From Lithospermum erythrorhizon (taxonomy: Eukaryota > Streptophyta > Magnoliopsida > Boraginales > Boraginaceae), in NCBI GenBank assembly GCA_019722365.1, contig JADFUC010001960.1:62001-126000 (forward strand): DNA of 64,000 nt. Reading direction: 5' to 3'. The first letter of the stretch is position 1. The number at the start of each line of letters is the position of its first letter. The notes below the pieces were generated by a model that saw nothing but the letters and a program-made list of their open reading frames with translations, was not told the origin of the DNA and did not search any database. Below, one piece after another: positions 48,201 to 59,000 of the stretch. The position numbers were made by a program, and so were the translations under genes.

Positions 48201-49405
48201 TAACCGGTGCGTACTGAGCAATTGAGCCTTAGTGCGGGCGTCAGATGCCTGTATGATCGATCACAAAAGCCGAAGAGTCGTGAAGTGCAGTTTTTGGGGT
48301 GAATAAAGTTCACCTTTTGGAAATGTCGAGAGAATGATTGGTTTAGTAAATGAAAGACGAACAAGAAACAATTGAGAAGTTATTGTACACATGCAGTTTC
48401 TCTTCGCTTTCAATCCGACAAATATGAAAAGTCAAAGTTTACTTTTTTATCTTCAGATTCTCCTTTGCAGGTTTCTTCGTTTATTTACCACGTACACTCT
48501 TCAGCCCGTATATGCATAAATCATTAAGTCATACATATTCAATGATTTTTCAAAAAAATGCGAAGAGTGCGTGTTATACGTAGGTCGGTATGCTTGCAAT
48601 TACGTTCAACAGTTGAAACCTAGAAACTAAAACCATGCATGAATAGAAACTTCATAAAAGACCATTGGGTGCTTAAATAGTTGCAAGAGCGATGGAAGAA
48701 GCCACAGCCGTACACGTCTGTAGATTGAAGGAAGTTGTTTTGAGATCATTTAAAGTCCATTATTGAATGCTTGCCAAGGACAATAACCCACATGTACAAT
48801 TCACGAAGCGGAGCCAGTTGAGATCAAACAAAATCAATGGTCAAGATTTTTCCTTTTAATTCATTTTAAAATGCGAGCGATGAATTATTGGACGTCTTGC
48901 GTGGACACTTCGTTTGATTGTGTAACCCTAACGATATATAATAAATGTACAATGCACCGTGACTCAGCTGACCAATTGGACTACGAGGCTCATTTAGAAT
49001 ACTCGGATACTTTTTATAGTTTAGTGTTAATATGGGTAGTATTACCTTACAAAATAATGAGGGTTGTTGGGTGTGTCAAAGTATCAGCTATGAGATGTTC
49101 AATATACTCCATTGAAATTATTACTTTAGTTGACATTTTTATGAAAATATTTCAATCAATTTGCATGGTCTGACAGAGCTGATACACATGAATATGCTTT
49201 CGAGTGCTGCTTTAAGCACTGTAGGGGAGGTAGAATAATACTCCGTATACATTATCCGTGATAACGACATAGACTGTTTTCGAAATGATCCACAAGATTA
49301 TTGAAGTGCATACATTCTCTATTACTTTTCAATGTATAAGAAAAGTATTATACTTAGTGTAATGAGTCATTTTGATTTATCCATTATATTCACAAGCTAG
49401 AGAAT
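45251..49405. other. Intergenic, with possible decayed exons on the - strand
   Basis: No clear gene. On the - strand three short stretches end in GT-type donor sequences and read as protein-like text: about 47440-47610 (TLYTGAEYFQGR, EYLIKKAK), 47105-47320 (SDEMRDVEGQFPLLPEAKN, then gtaagt) and 46370-46460 (then gtaagaa). Each also contains stops. They could be exons of a dead gene that I cannot identify, or chance. Confidence 0.25.
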
Positions 49406-49408
49406 TTA

Positions 49409-51385
49409 CACTACTACAAAAACCACTTAGAAGGCATTTCAAAAAGCACAAAGAGGGCACAAAAAACACCTTTATAATAGAAACCCTCTAAGTATTTTAA
49501 CATATGAAGACGGCAGCACGAGCGCCTCTAAATAAAAAATTCAAAAAAATGTATTTTACATTTATTAATGCATATTTTATAGAAAATAAAAAACTAAATA
49601 TAGCAAATTCATATCAAATAAAATATTTATTATTCAAGTATTATTCTCTTACAATTATAAAATTATAAATAAAATTAAGACGTTACTACCTAAATTTATT
49701 TCAAAAATATTAAATTTTACATTAAAATCTTAAATGCTATAAAATGCATCATTGTCTCTATCTCCATTATCATTGCCTTCCTCTTACGTACAAGGAGAAA
49801 TAACATAAAATTGAATCATATCAATATTTACATCAAAAGATTACAAGAAAAAAAATCATAACATACTCTTACGACTTACCTTAGCATATAATTCAACCAA
49901 CGAAATCACTAATCAAACTTAAAAATGCGCTTATTAAAATTAATATCCATATAATGAGATTAAACTAACTTAACAAATCATTAAAACTTAATAGTATATG
50001 ATGACAAAGTGACTTCAGAGCATACTCCATCTGTCCATTTCAATACTAAATCGAGACTTCTTTAAACTACTGCTTTCAATAATTTCAACTTTATCTAAAT
50101 CGATTTTGCAAAATTCTTGATTATAACATTACTAATATAATTAACTTAATATAAAAACAATACAACAAAGTACTAGTATGTTTCTTGCTAGTACATGTAT
50201 ATACTAAAAAGGAGGTAAAATTGGAAAACATGCAACAAAGTACTCTCATAACAACCATTACCTTGTATCGATTAATTCTCGACTTACTTGCTTTTTTAAT
50301 ATCACAGTTTATGACCTAAAACAACAAGTGAACTAAATAAAGTCAAAGTTGGAACAGGTAACAACTATTCCAAATACAAATCACAAACCAAACAATATAT
50401 GAGTGCATTATGAACTATATAGATTTAAAAAGGAAATGAACGCTCACTTGATTTGCGACACTATATAGATTTAAAATCCATGTAAAAATCCAAAAATTTC
50501 AATTTTTTGGACCAGTACATTGCAAAAAACGATTACAATCTTTAAACTAGAGAACAATACCAATTTCTAAGTTAAGACACAAGTCATAAGGCAATAAAAT
50601 ACTTGCACTTTGAAGTCATAAGGCAATAAAATATCTGGTTGCTATGATATACGGATAAAACCTTTTCAATAAAACTAAGTTTATTATGGTTTGTAAATAA
50701 CATCGAAAAAATTAATCACATAAATCATAACTTAAACATGTAATTTCAACAAAATAACACATTATTCAACCTAAAATTTCAACAAAACAAACAAATCATA
50801 AATTATCAATAACATCCTTACCAACTTGAAACTATGCAATTTCTAAAATTATTATTTAAAATTCATATACTACTAATTGAAAGTTGAACTATGCATTTGA
50901 ATTACCTTTAATCAATTTATTTACTCAAACAAGAATAAAATTATAATTAAACCTTCATATATATACTACTTGAAACTACACATTTCACTAAAATTAAATA
51001 AAATAAAAATGAAGTATAGATAAACAAAAATTAAAAAAAATTATCAAAATTAGGAAATATACATAAATAAAAATGAAATATATACAAATATTAAAATATA
51101 TATATATAAACATATTGCAGGATAATTGGATGTGGAAGGAGGCTGAGGAGGAGAAAGGGCGTGGGTGAGTGGTTTCGAGTGGGGGCCGTGGGTTTTTGAG
51201 GGGGAGAGGGAGGAGGATGGGGCGAGGGGGTGGGTGGTGCGGTTACATCTTTTAGGTTAGGTTTAATTTTTAATTTAATTTAATTTTAATTAATTTTATT
51301 TTAGAGGCGTTTCCTTGGCGCCCTCAAGTGCTTAGTTTTTCACTAAGTGTTCTTTAGTAAATGCCCTCTTGTGCCTGTAGTAGTG
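49409..51385. mobile_element. Non-autonomous CACTA (En/Spm) element
   Basis: 1977 bp. The left end is CACTACTACAAAAACCACTT and the right end, reversed, is CACTACTACAGGCACAAGAG: the CACTA terminus. The trinucleotide tta is duplicated at both edges (49406-49408, 51386-51388), the CACTA target size. Subterminal blocks also invert: agagggca near the left end and the reverse of tgccctctt near the right, and (c)acttag motifs. The interior is AT-rich and non-coding except for a G-rich stretch at 51130-51245. No transposase is present. Confidence 0.85.
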
Positions 51386-51388
51386 TTA

Positions 51389-53196
51389 AACATATTTGAC
51401 TCCATTTATAAAATATGAAAATACTTTCCATTACCGAAGTGAAATCATTTTAATTATATTATCAAAATAATTGAGCGAGGGAATGGAATGAAAGAACTTT
51501 AAAAATTTAATTATCAATTTTATATTCATTGAAATATTATGTAATTAAATAAAATTATAAAATAAGTAGTTGTTTTAACACCAAAGTTAACTTTAACACT
51601 AAGAAAGTTGATACCAAGGAGGTTTGGTGTTGCATTTTCAAGTTTATAATGAGGTGTTATGCACTTTTAACTTTACTGAAAAGTATGATTCTCATTTAAA
51701 AGTTTATAGGGGTATAGTAAAATTACCCCTAAAAGATCATCAGATTTATTTTTTCGATAATCAAAATCAACAAAAATTATAGTCTTATTTCATGCAAAAA
51801 ATATTGATTTGAATCAAAACTGTCATATTAAAAATAAAATATGAGAAAAAATACTATATTTTCATATAATATTAGATAAAATTCACAAAAAATATTATCT
51901 CAAAATTCAAATTGGATGATGTTTTTGGGATGGAGTGAGTTACTGATGTCCAATAATGCCCTCAAGCAGGCCACCATTGGAGCCCATTTAAGGATTCATT
52001 TTGATGGACTGGATGCTGAACATGACTTACGGATATATGGGTAATCTAAGCCCGACTTGTTAAGAGAGTACTTTATGACCCCAATTGTTGAGACACTGCT
52101 GTTCCGATTTTCTTGTAATATGCTAAGCCTTTTTTCACTAGCAATAGGAATTTCAAATTATATATACTGACAAATTATAATCTAATAGTAGGGGAAAAAT
52201 CTACAATAAATAGTTTATCTTTTTCCAAATCCTATTGCATCGACATCTTCTTTGAATATTATGAAGACCCTTAATCAAGACATAACTCGCAACACATGAA
52301 ACAATTCCCATGAAAGACTCTAGTTATATACAATTATACATATTGTTTATTGGCTATGGCAAAATACCATGTAAAATGCCAAAGCTACATATCCGGCTTT
52401 TCAATTGTGATTTGACGCTTGAATCATAAAAATTATCTTATTCATTGATGAAATTATGTTTTGATTAGTAAGTTTTAACTTGGTGCAATCCTTTGAGGTT
52501 ATACGTAGTCATGCATTTCAGTAGTAAAAAATTAGAGTGTTAAAGTGATATCGATACCTAAATCTGCTTAGAGTAGGTGTTAGTTCAACTTTTATAAGAA
52601 ACTAGCAATGTATTGAAGTCTTAAAATAGGCTACAGTCTTTTTTTGATCAGCCGAAGGCACATTCACAACTAACTCCTTCGTGTTATCCAGTCACGGTAA
52701 TAGCATAGGAAGTAATTAGTGTAACGGTTTTTATTATAGACTTTATTATAGAGGGTTAAACTACATACCTTCAAGTCATGATGCATGTCTTGTTTGTTTC
52801 ATTAACATATTTTTTAAAACACATGTCACAAATTTAAAAGGAGTGTTATAAAGTGTAACAAATAATTTGGACTCAAGTTAGACACTTAAACATGCCACAA
52901 TGCCATTTAAATTGACAAATGGTCATAGCAACTGCAAGACTATAATGTTACAAGAGATTTTAACGAGCTGCCATCAGTTTCTCTTTCAGTTCGACATGCC
53001 AACCCCCTTCCCACTAAAAGTAAACTAGTGTTATATAAGTTCTGAACAGACGAGTGCCAATGTATGAGCAACTCAGCTATGTCCAGAAGAAAACTATACT
53101 GAATGCATGCGGAGAGAGGATGAGCCGGCCGACGAGAATGAAAAACTGCTACAAGTACGAAATTTCAACAAGATGCCAAGTTTAAATTTGGGTCTC
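51389..53196. other. Downstream flank of the host gene
   Basis: AT-rich, no open frame of note. The 3' UTR of the gene on the - strand should lie in the right part. AATAAA-type signals on the - strand are at 52728-52733 and 52742-52747, about 450 bp past the stop codon; closer signals may exist. Confidence 0.4.
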
Positions 53197-56100
53197 TTAC
53201 AATTCATTGGAGCTCTCCTGTGACACTTTATATATACGGTATGCAGCAAGGCACATCGTTGCATTACCAATAACAGTTAGTGCTGCTTGAAGGGCAACTA
53301 ATACCTACAAAAGACCATAAAAGTGAGATTTCAAATGTGATCCAGATTATTTCTTCAAGATTAAAATCAGAGGTAAATTTACATGACGCAGGTGGGGACA
53401 GTTAGATGAGAAATAATTACTACACAAGAATTACTATTGCAATATACTTTTAGATGATCATGTCAAGATCTCTGATGATGAACAACGGCCACTATGGGTG
53501 ATTAAATATATGTAAGTAATATGATTATGAGTATTGGTAGGTGAAGGAGAAACCATAAGAAATACAGTATATGTTAGTACATGACCACGTCAAGATCACT
53601 GCTGATGAGCAATTACCCAAACAGCTTAAATGTTTCAGTGGAATGATTAAATAGACTAATAAGACGAGAAATCCTGCTGCATCAATCATAATGATTTTTT
53701 ATACTCCTATAGAAAATGGACCAAGAAACTTGCCAAGTCATTGATTATCGCGTCCCCAAACAAAATACATGTTTCTCAATTAAAGTACTCCTGGGTTTCT
53801 GGTTGTGGGCTTTTTGAGCTTTTTTGATAAGTCGTACCTTTTTAAACTTTGACCTTAAATATATTTGTTTTTGTTGTATAATATTTGATAAAAAGTATTA
53901 TATCGATGAAAGAGTTGAAATGTATTTTTACGTTGATATAATATTTTTCGTAAAATTATTATACAATACAAACAAAAATATTCACGGTCAAAGTTTAAAA
54001 AACTCTAGCCATCGAAAGTGAAATGAATATCTTTAGAAACGGAAGGAGTAATCAATAAAGTGATCCATGCTAGTCCTGAACAATAAAGGAATATTAAGAA
54101 TCCTAGTGAAATTTATAAACCGTAACATTCAAGCTAGTGAAATTTATAAACCATAACATTCAAGCAGTTGAACGATTGAACCAGTAGATCTACAACACTA
54201 GTAGATTTTTCCGTATTGAAAAAGACCTGATTCTTTTAAATGAAACAATGAAAAACTTTGAGCTGATTGTGGAATGCCGACTAAGTGGAGGAAGACAAAA
54301 ATGAACTTGATGAAGTGTCGCTGGTGACAGAAGCATGATAATCGATGGCTGCCCTCATAAGTTATCAAAACACTAGGATACAAAGATGTGAGGGAAATAA
54401 TTTTTAATGTCCGAATTTGTCTTATGATAACATGATTTGGTTCTTAATGTTACAGTTACCTCCAGTGACTCTGAGTTATAAAAGAAATGCCATGTACAAG
54501 CGCAAAGTGCTCCACCTAGCAATGGTACCTAACAGAAGAAAATGAGAATTTTAAAATAAAAACATCTGTTGCTATTAAATTATCAGATTGACAGTGAACA
54601 AAATAGAACATTCATCACACACTTTGATGAAACAGAATAAGCACACAACTGTTGAATGCAGCAAATGCTAATGCCGTCACTTTTGTTTTCCTTAAATTCA
54701 TTCAACTGTTATTGTTTCAGCATAACAAGTGATTGTTTCCAATTGGTGCAAATGCAAATAAAATGAATGACCTTGTGCTATAGGAGTATATGGTTGAACG
54801 AGATGCTTTCCAAAACAGAACGAACCATACAGTAGAGATATTATAAAGCGCAGTTACATTATCACAAGTGCAGTAAAAATTCTTTTGGGATACAATATCG
54901 GTAATAGTTAACCAAATGTATCACTCAGATCAGTTTTTGGGAGACAATATCGGTAATAGTTAACCAAATGTATCACTCAGATCAGATTACTTACATTTTC
55001 TCCTCACAAGATTATAATTTGCGAAATTTCCTAGTCATTCTTTCTAGACTTTTCATTCATCAACTCTGGAATAATCGAATTCCTTTGGCATCATTGCTTC
55101 ACTAATTTATGAACATATGAGTAACCCAATGTAATCAAGACAACATACCAATCAATAGCTCAAGTATCCAACATCATCTTGTAAATATATTATATTTGCA
55201 AATACAATAAAAATCATTATTTTTTAGAGCAGGAAATAAAATTCACAAAAGAGCAAGCAATATTACTCACCATTCCCCAAGTTAGCCCCTTCCAAGATTC
55301 ATATCCTGTCCTCTCCCCATACTGCCAAACCAATACCATTGCAATAGCCCTTTACAGATATTACAAACAACTCATCAATTCAAGAAAACAACAAATTTTC
55401 AAAACATTTCGCATAAACAACTAAACAAGTATTCACTCCATCCCAAAAAAATTGTTCGGTTTGATTAATGATCAAAATTAACAAACTTTAACAACTTACT
55501 TAACTTTCCATCTCCTATGAAGTCAAATATTTTACATTCTCCGCCTCTTGGATGAAATGGAATATATGAGAATGACTAGTTACACTCCCTATGCTTCTTA
55601 TCATTGAGAAATCTGGTAGTAGGGCAACATTGCACTCCAGTGACTCTGACTGTTGGATAAGTCGAACAACCTTCTTGTTAATGAGTGGGCGTATACTATA
55701 CGACCTCATTACCTCGCTTAAGCTGGAGCTTCATCTAGACATGTTAATTTTTAATATCACAATTAACACACACACATATATATACAAAAAACGTGAGTTC
55801 AATATTTAAGAACTCAACCAACAAAATGTAAAACTGGACAATCTTTTTGGGATGGAGGGAGTAATATAGCCAAATTTATGAGTACCATTCAACAACACTG
55901 GAGACATGAATAGCCCAAGTGGGAAGGGAGAGTGCATTAGAAGGTTCATTCGACAGCAAAGAGGAACCCAATAAAGGCAACTCAGAAGCACAACTGGGAT
56001 TTGCTTCTAAGAGGGTAGAGGCTAAAGCAACCCCAACTGCACCCAAAAGAGTAACCTTTGTGCATTTGGGATCAAATATACCATTGTTTAAGATGGGTTT

Positions 56101-56199
56101 GAAGCTTAAGCAAGAAGGGTATCTTTGTTTAGGGGAATTTGATGATGTTGGGTTGAGAAATGAGACCAATTTTGTGGAAGAAATGGTTAGACCAGACAT
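53197..56199 (-). CDS. Ycf49-like (DUF2499) chloroplast membrane protein, four exons
   Basis: Exons on the - strand: 55886-56199, 55271-55349, 54460-54528, 53197-53304. All introns are GT-AG and join in frame to a 189-residue protein with stop TAA. The family is conserved in cyanobacteria and plants; its function is not established. Residues 1-45 are Ser/Thr/Asn-rich and basic, like a plastid transit peptide, and a hydrophobic stretch follows (about 49-62). The conserved core starts near 90 (LSLPTWAIHVSSVVEW) and includes VLVWQYGERTGYESWKGLTW, the exon-3 segment GGALCACTWHFFYNSESLE and LQAALTVIGNATMCLAAYRI, giving about three membrane spans (94-113, 128-148, 155-178). The start is the first in-frame ATG; the frame runs open only to a stop at 56284-56286 with no earlier ATG. 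No defects were seen, so it is probably active. Confidence 0.88.
53788..54048. mobile_element. Stowaway-type MITE in intron 3 of the Ycf49-like gene
   Basis: 261 bp between TA dinucleotides (53786-53787, 54049-54050). Left end CTCCTGGGTTTC; right end, reversed, CTCCTTCCGTTTC, the CTCCCTCCGT-type Stowaway/Tc1-mariner terminus. The arms continue as an inverted repeat: ttttaaactttgacc with ggtcaaagtttaaaa, and ttgtataatattt with attattatacaa, so the transcript could fold into one long hairpin. Confidence 0.75.
54104..54165. repeat. 31-bp tandem duplication in intron 3
   Basis: Two adjacent 31-bp units (54104-54134 and 54135-54165) beginning tagtgaaatttataaacc differ at one position (cgtaac versus cataac). 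A recent local duplication. Confidence 0.9.
54882..54985. repeat. 52-bp tandem duplication in intron 2
   Basis: Two units about 52 bp apart share acaatatcggtaatagttaa and the following bases through cactcagatcag (54892 and 54944 starts). They are nearly identical, so the duplication is recent or maintained. Confidence 0.9.
55432..55861. mobile_element. Stowaway-type MITE filling most of intron 1
   Basis: 430 bp flanked by TA (55430-55431, 55862-55863). Left end ttcactccatcccaaaaaaa; right end, reversed, CTCCCTCCATCCCAAAAAGA. Both are the Stowaway terminus. It makes up 80% of the 536-bp intron. The two short frames inside it on opposite strands are not genes. Confidence 0.75.
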
Positions 56200-56614
56200 A
56201 TTTTGTAAGAATGTTGAAGCATTAAGACAGGTTTTGTTTGGTTTGGCTGAACTGAATTTCAAGAACAGGACTGCTGAACAACCTTACTATTTTAGCCCCC
56301 CCCCCCCTTTCTAAGTGTAATGGTAAGGATGTTTTATTAGTGGTATAAAATAGTCATTTCAGGCGTTTTATGACACTGTTTCAGTGTGCCTTTGGACTTA
56401 CTGTTTAGCACCCGTTCAAAATCAGCCACTCAAATGGTCTGATTGGATCGAAGAGTTGAAAAATTAACTTGGTGATCATAATAAAGGTGAATCGACATGA
56501 ATGATTTAAAATGTTGTTTGAACATTTTTAAATTTAATTGGTGAGTCGAGGTAAATTGAGAGGAATTATATTAAAAATGTGCATTCTTTGGGCTAAATCT
56601 CTGGAATTGGGGGT
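56200..56614. promoter_or_regulatory. Upstream region shared by the Ycf49-like gene and SIRE copy 2
   Basis: 415 bp between the start codon of the gene (-) and the 5' LTR (+). It must hold the 5' UTR and core promoter of the gene unless these were displaced by the insertion. No clear TATA box was identified. A C run lies at 56296-56306. Confidence 0.4.
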
Positions 56615-57527
56615 TGTAAGTGTGTTTTATTGGATGTGTTTTTCGGCATTAATACGTATTGTTAACGGATAAGTTCATCAGGAATATAGGAGTATTATGC
56701 AGTTGGATTCAGTCCAGCCTTGATTGATGTGATTGAGGATTTTTCTTCCAATCACGAAAAGGAATGTTATTTATGGTGGAAGATATTATGATTGAGAAAT
56801 TGGCGAAATCTTTTGGAGAAAACTTCCTTCTTGAATAAGCTCCCAGTTGCTTGAAAGTCTTAAAGATAGTGAAGGTGGTTATTTATGGTGGAGGATATTG
56901 TATTCGAAATTGAGCGAAACTTACGGAGAAAAGGCAAGCTTGAATAATCTCTTGTTGTTATGGAGAGTGCTTAAAGATGATTGAAGATTGATTGAAGGCT
57001 TGTGATTGTGTTAGCATTCTGTAGCTTTGAATTTAAGAAGATGGGATGAAGGCTAGAAAGTGCGAACAAAACATATTCTCATTTATTTTCTTAGCCGCGT
57101 ATACGTAGTTGTTTGAATTTAGTGTGTTTGAATTTTTTGTTCTTTTGACTCCCAGGCGATTGTCTGCCATGTTAACGTCGTTAAGCAAGGGGCAGATGCA
57201 AGAAAGCCGGCATATCTTATCGCTGCTACGTCTTTGTTGAGCATTTATTATCATAATAAGATTGTAAAGAATCGGGGGAACTTTGGTTCGGTAGTTGATA
57301 TAGAGTTTTCTTGAGGCGTAGAAGTTGGGATCTTGTCTGATAAGACCTTGTTGTAGCCTTTCATCGTAGTTTAATCTTTACGGGTTTTATCTGCCAGGGC
57401 CGTAGGTGCCGTGGTATTTGGAGTTATGATTCTTGGTGTTCTTGTTGTTTTTGTCTTTAGCTGTTATTCAAGTGTTCTAGAACACGTACCCGACGTTGTT
57501 CACCTTGGCGTTGCTGTTTACTTTTCA
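56615..57527 (+). repeat. 5' LTR of SIRE copy 2
   Basis: Starts TGTAAGTGTGTTTTATTGGA, matched at 62949. Ends in CA (57526-57527) just before the primer site. 913 bp, close to the size of the 3' LTR of copy 1. Confidence 0.7.
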
Positions 57528-57529
57528 AT

Positions 57530-57541
57530 TGGTATCCAGGC
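57530..57541 (+). other. Primer binding site of SIRE copy 2
   Basis: tggtatccaggc resembles TGGTATCAGAGC, the complement of the initiator tRNA-Met 3' end, with one inserted base. It lies two bases after the LTR. Confidence 0.6.
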
Positions 57542-57589
57542 TGAGGCTATTTCGGCGTGGCCCGAGTGGATCGTGTAAAGTGGCGTCAT

Positions 57590-59000
57590 GGGCCGAGGAA
57601 TGAAGGAAGGAAACTCGGATTGAGTAGATCCTCGAATTAAGGTTGGATGGAACAAATTATCCATATTAGGAAGGCGAGATGGCGGTACAAGAATGCATCG
57701 ATCTTAAGGCGTTAATCTGTTTAGCAGGGATGGTGCTCAGTACTAACATTAGTGTTACAAGCTGTTAAAAAGGAGGCGATTGGGCATTGTTGAAGAAGGA
57801 ACTATCTCTTAGAAATAGTAAGGCTTTAAATGCTATTTTAGGATAAATGTTTTTTAAATGATAAGCACAAATACTGTTGAGAGGCTAAGAGATCGCGTAG
57901 GAAGTTTACAAACCACCTACAGAGGGTACACAAAAAGGATTCGAATCGAGGCTCCGACAACTTACTACCACCCGATGGGAGGCTGCAAAGATGGGAGAAG
58001 ATGAAAATATTTCATCTACTGATTCGAAGATTAAAAGATATTGCAAATGAGTCATTTTGTACTAGGAGAAGCAATGAGCAGCGAAAGCTTGTGAGGAAGA
58101 TCATTAGAACCACTTCCCCGAGAGATTTGTTGCGAAAGTCACCTCCGTTGAAGAGGCGAGATCTTTACCAGCATGAAAGTTAGTGAATTGGTTGAAACTT
58201 AACCCATTGAGATGACGCTTTGATGAAGGAGACTCCGAGGAAGAAAGAAGAGATTGGCGCTTAAAGTATCTCTTGAGGGAGGAAATAGAAGAGAACTTGG
58301 TGGCTTATTGATGAACATGTTAGCCAAAAATTTCAACAAAACCATGCAAGTTCAACAAAAATTCATGTGTGGAGAATGCAATTTGTTGGTAGTAGGGGAG
58401 CAACGAGATGGAAAGAATAGAACAAAAATGGAGAAGTATGGTCGGACATCAAAGCCAAAGGAATCTGATGTCATGAATGTGAAGGATATGTACATCACAA
58501 AGATGAATATCCCCAGTACGGCAAAGAAGCGTCCCGATAAAGGCTATTACGCTCGTTGACCGATGAGGATACATATGAAAGAAAGAGCCGGCGAAAACAA
58601 GATTGTAACGCGTTTATGGGAAAGATTTACGATGACAGTCAACGACAATCAGCTGATTGATAACACATTGACTCGGATGATAGTGATGAGGAAGATGTTT
58701 ACTCAGAAAGGCTTATTGAAAACTACGGGGAACTTTTATTGATGTTGAAGTTAATCTACGTATTGGTGAATGAAGCGGAAAAAGAAAGGCTAACAAAGGA
58801 AAATGATGAATTAAAGAAGCTTGTTGAAATATTGAGAAATGAGGTTGTGGAATGGGAAAGCAAAGTCAAGGGATTCGAGAAGGGTATCAGAATGATGAAT
58901 TCCAGCACTAATGTCTTGGATGAAATTCTTACGAAAGGAAAACCACATGGTGATAACTCTGGGATTGGATTTGCGGGAGATCATACCATGCGGCGTGTTC
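57590..59000 (+). pseudogene. gag region of SIRE copy 2
   Basis: The gag core is at 58001-58200 (RLKDIANESF, RKLVRKIIRT), collinear with 530-660 of copy 1. The RNA-binding region follows (about 58360-58560: MCGECN, then text without the His and last Cys of a CCHC knuckle). A coiled-coil-like stretch (AEKERLTKENDELKKLVEIL) at about 58768-58830 leads to MNSSTNVLDEIL near 58895. Frames change several times. Confidence 0.75.

Noticed and set aside
48871..49173. 100-codon + strand frame
   Set aside because: No recognisable domain, no neighbouring exons with matching splice sites.
56200..56262. Longer N-terminus for the Ycf49-like protein
   Set aside because: The frame is open up to a stop at 56284-56286, but it holds no ATG before 56197-56199; an extension would need a TTG start.
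55919..56314. 131-codon open frame on the + strand
   Set aside because: It lies antisense to exon 1 of the Ycf49-like gene, whose spliced protein matches a conserved family; the + frame ends in a proline run from a C tract and resembles nothing.
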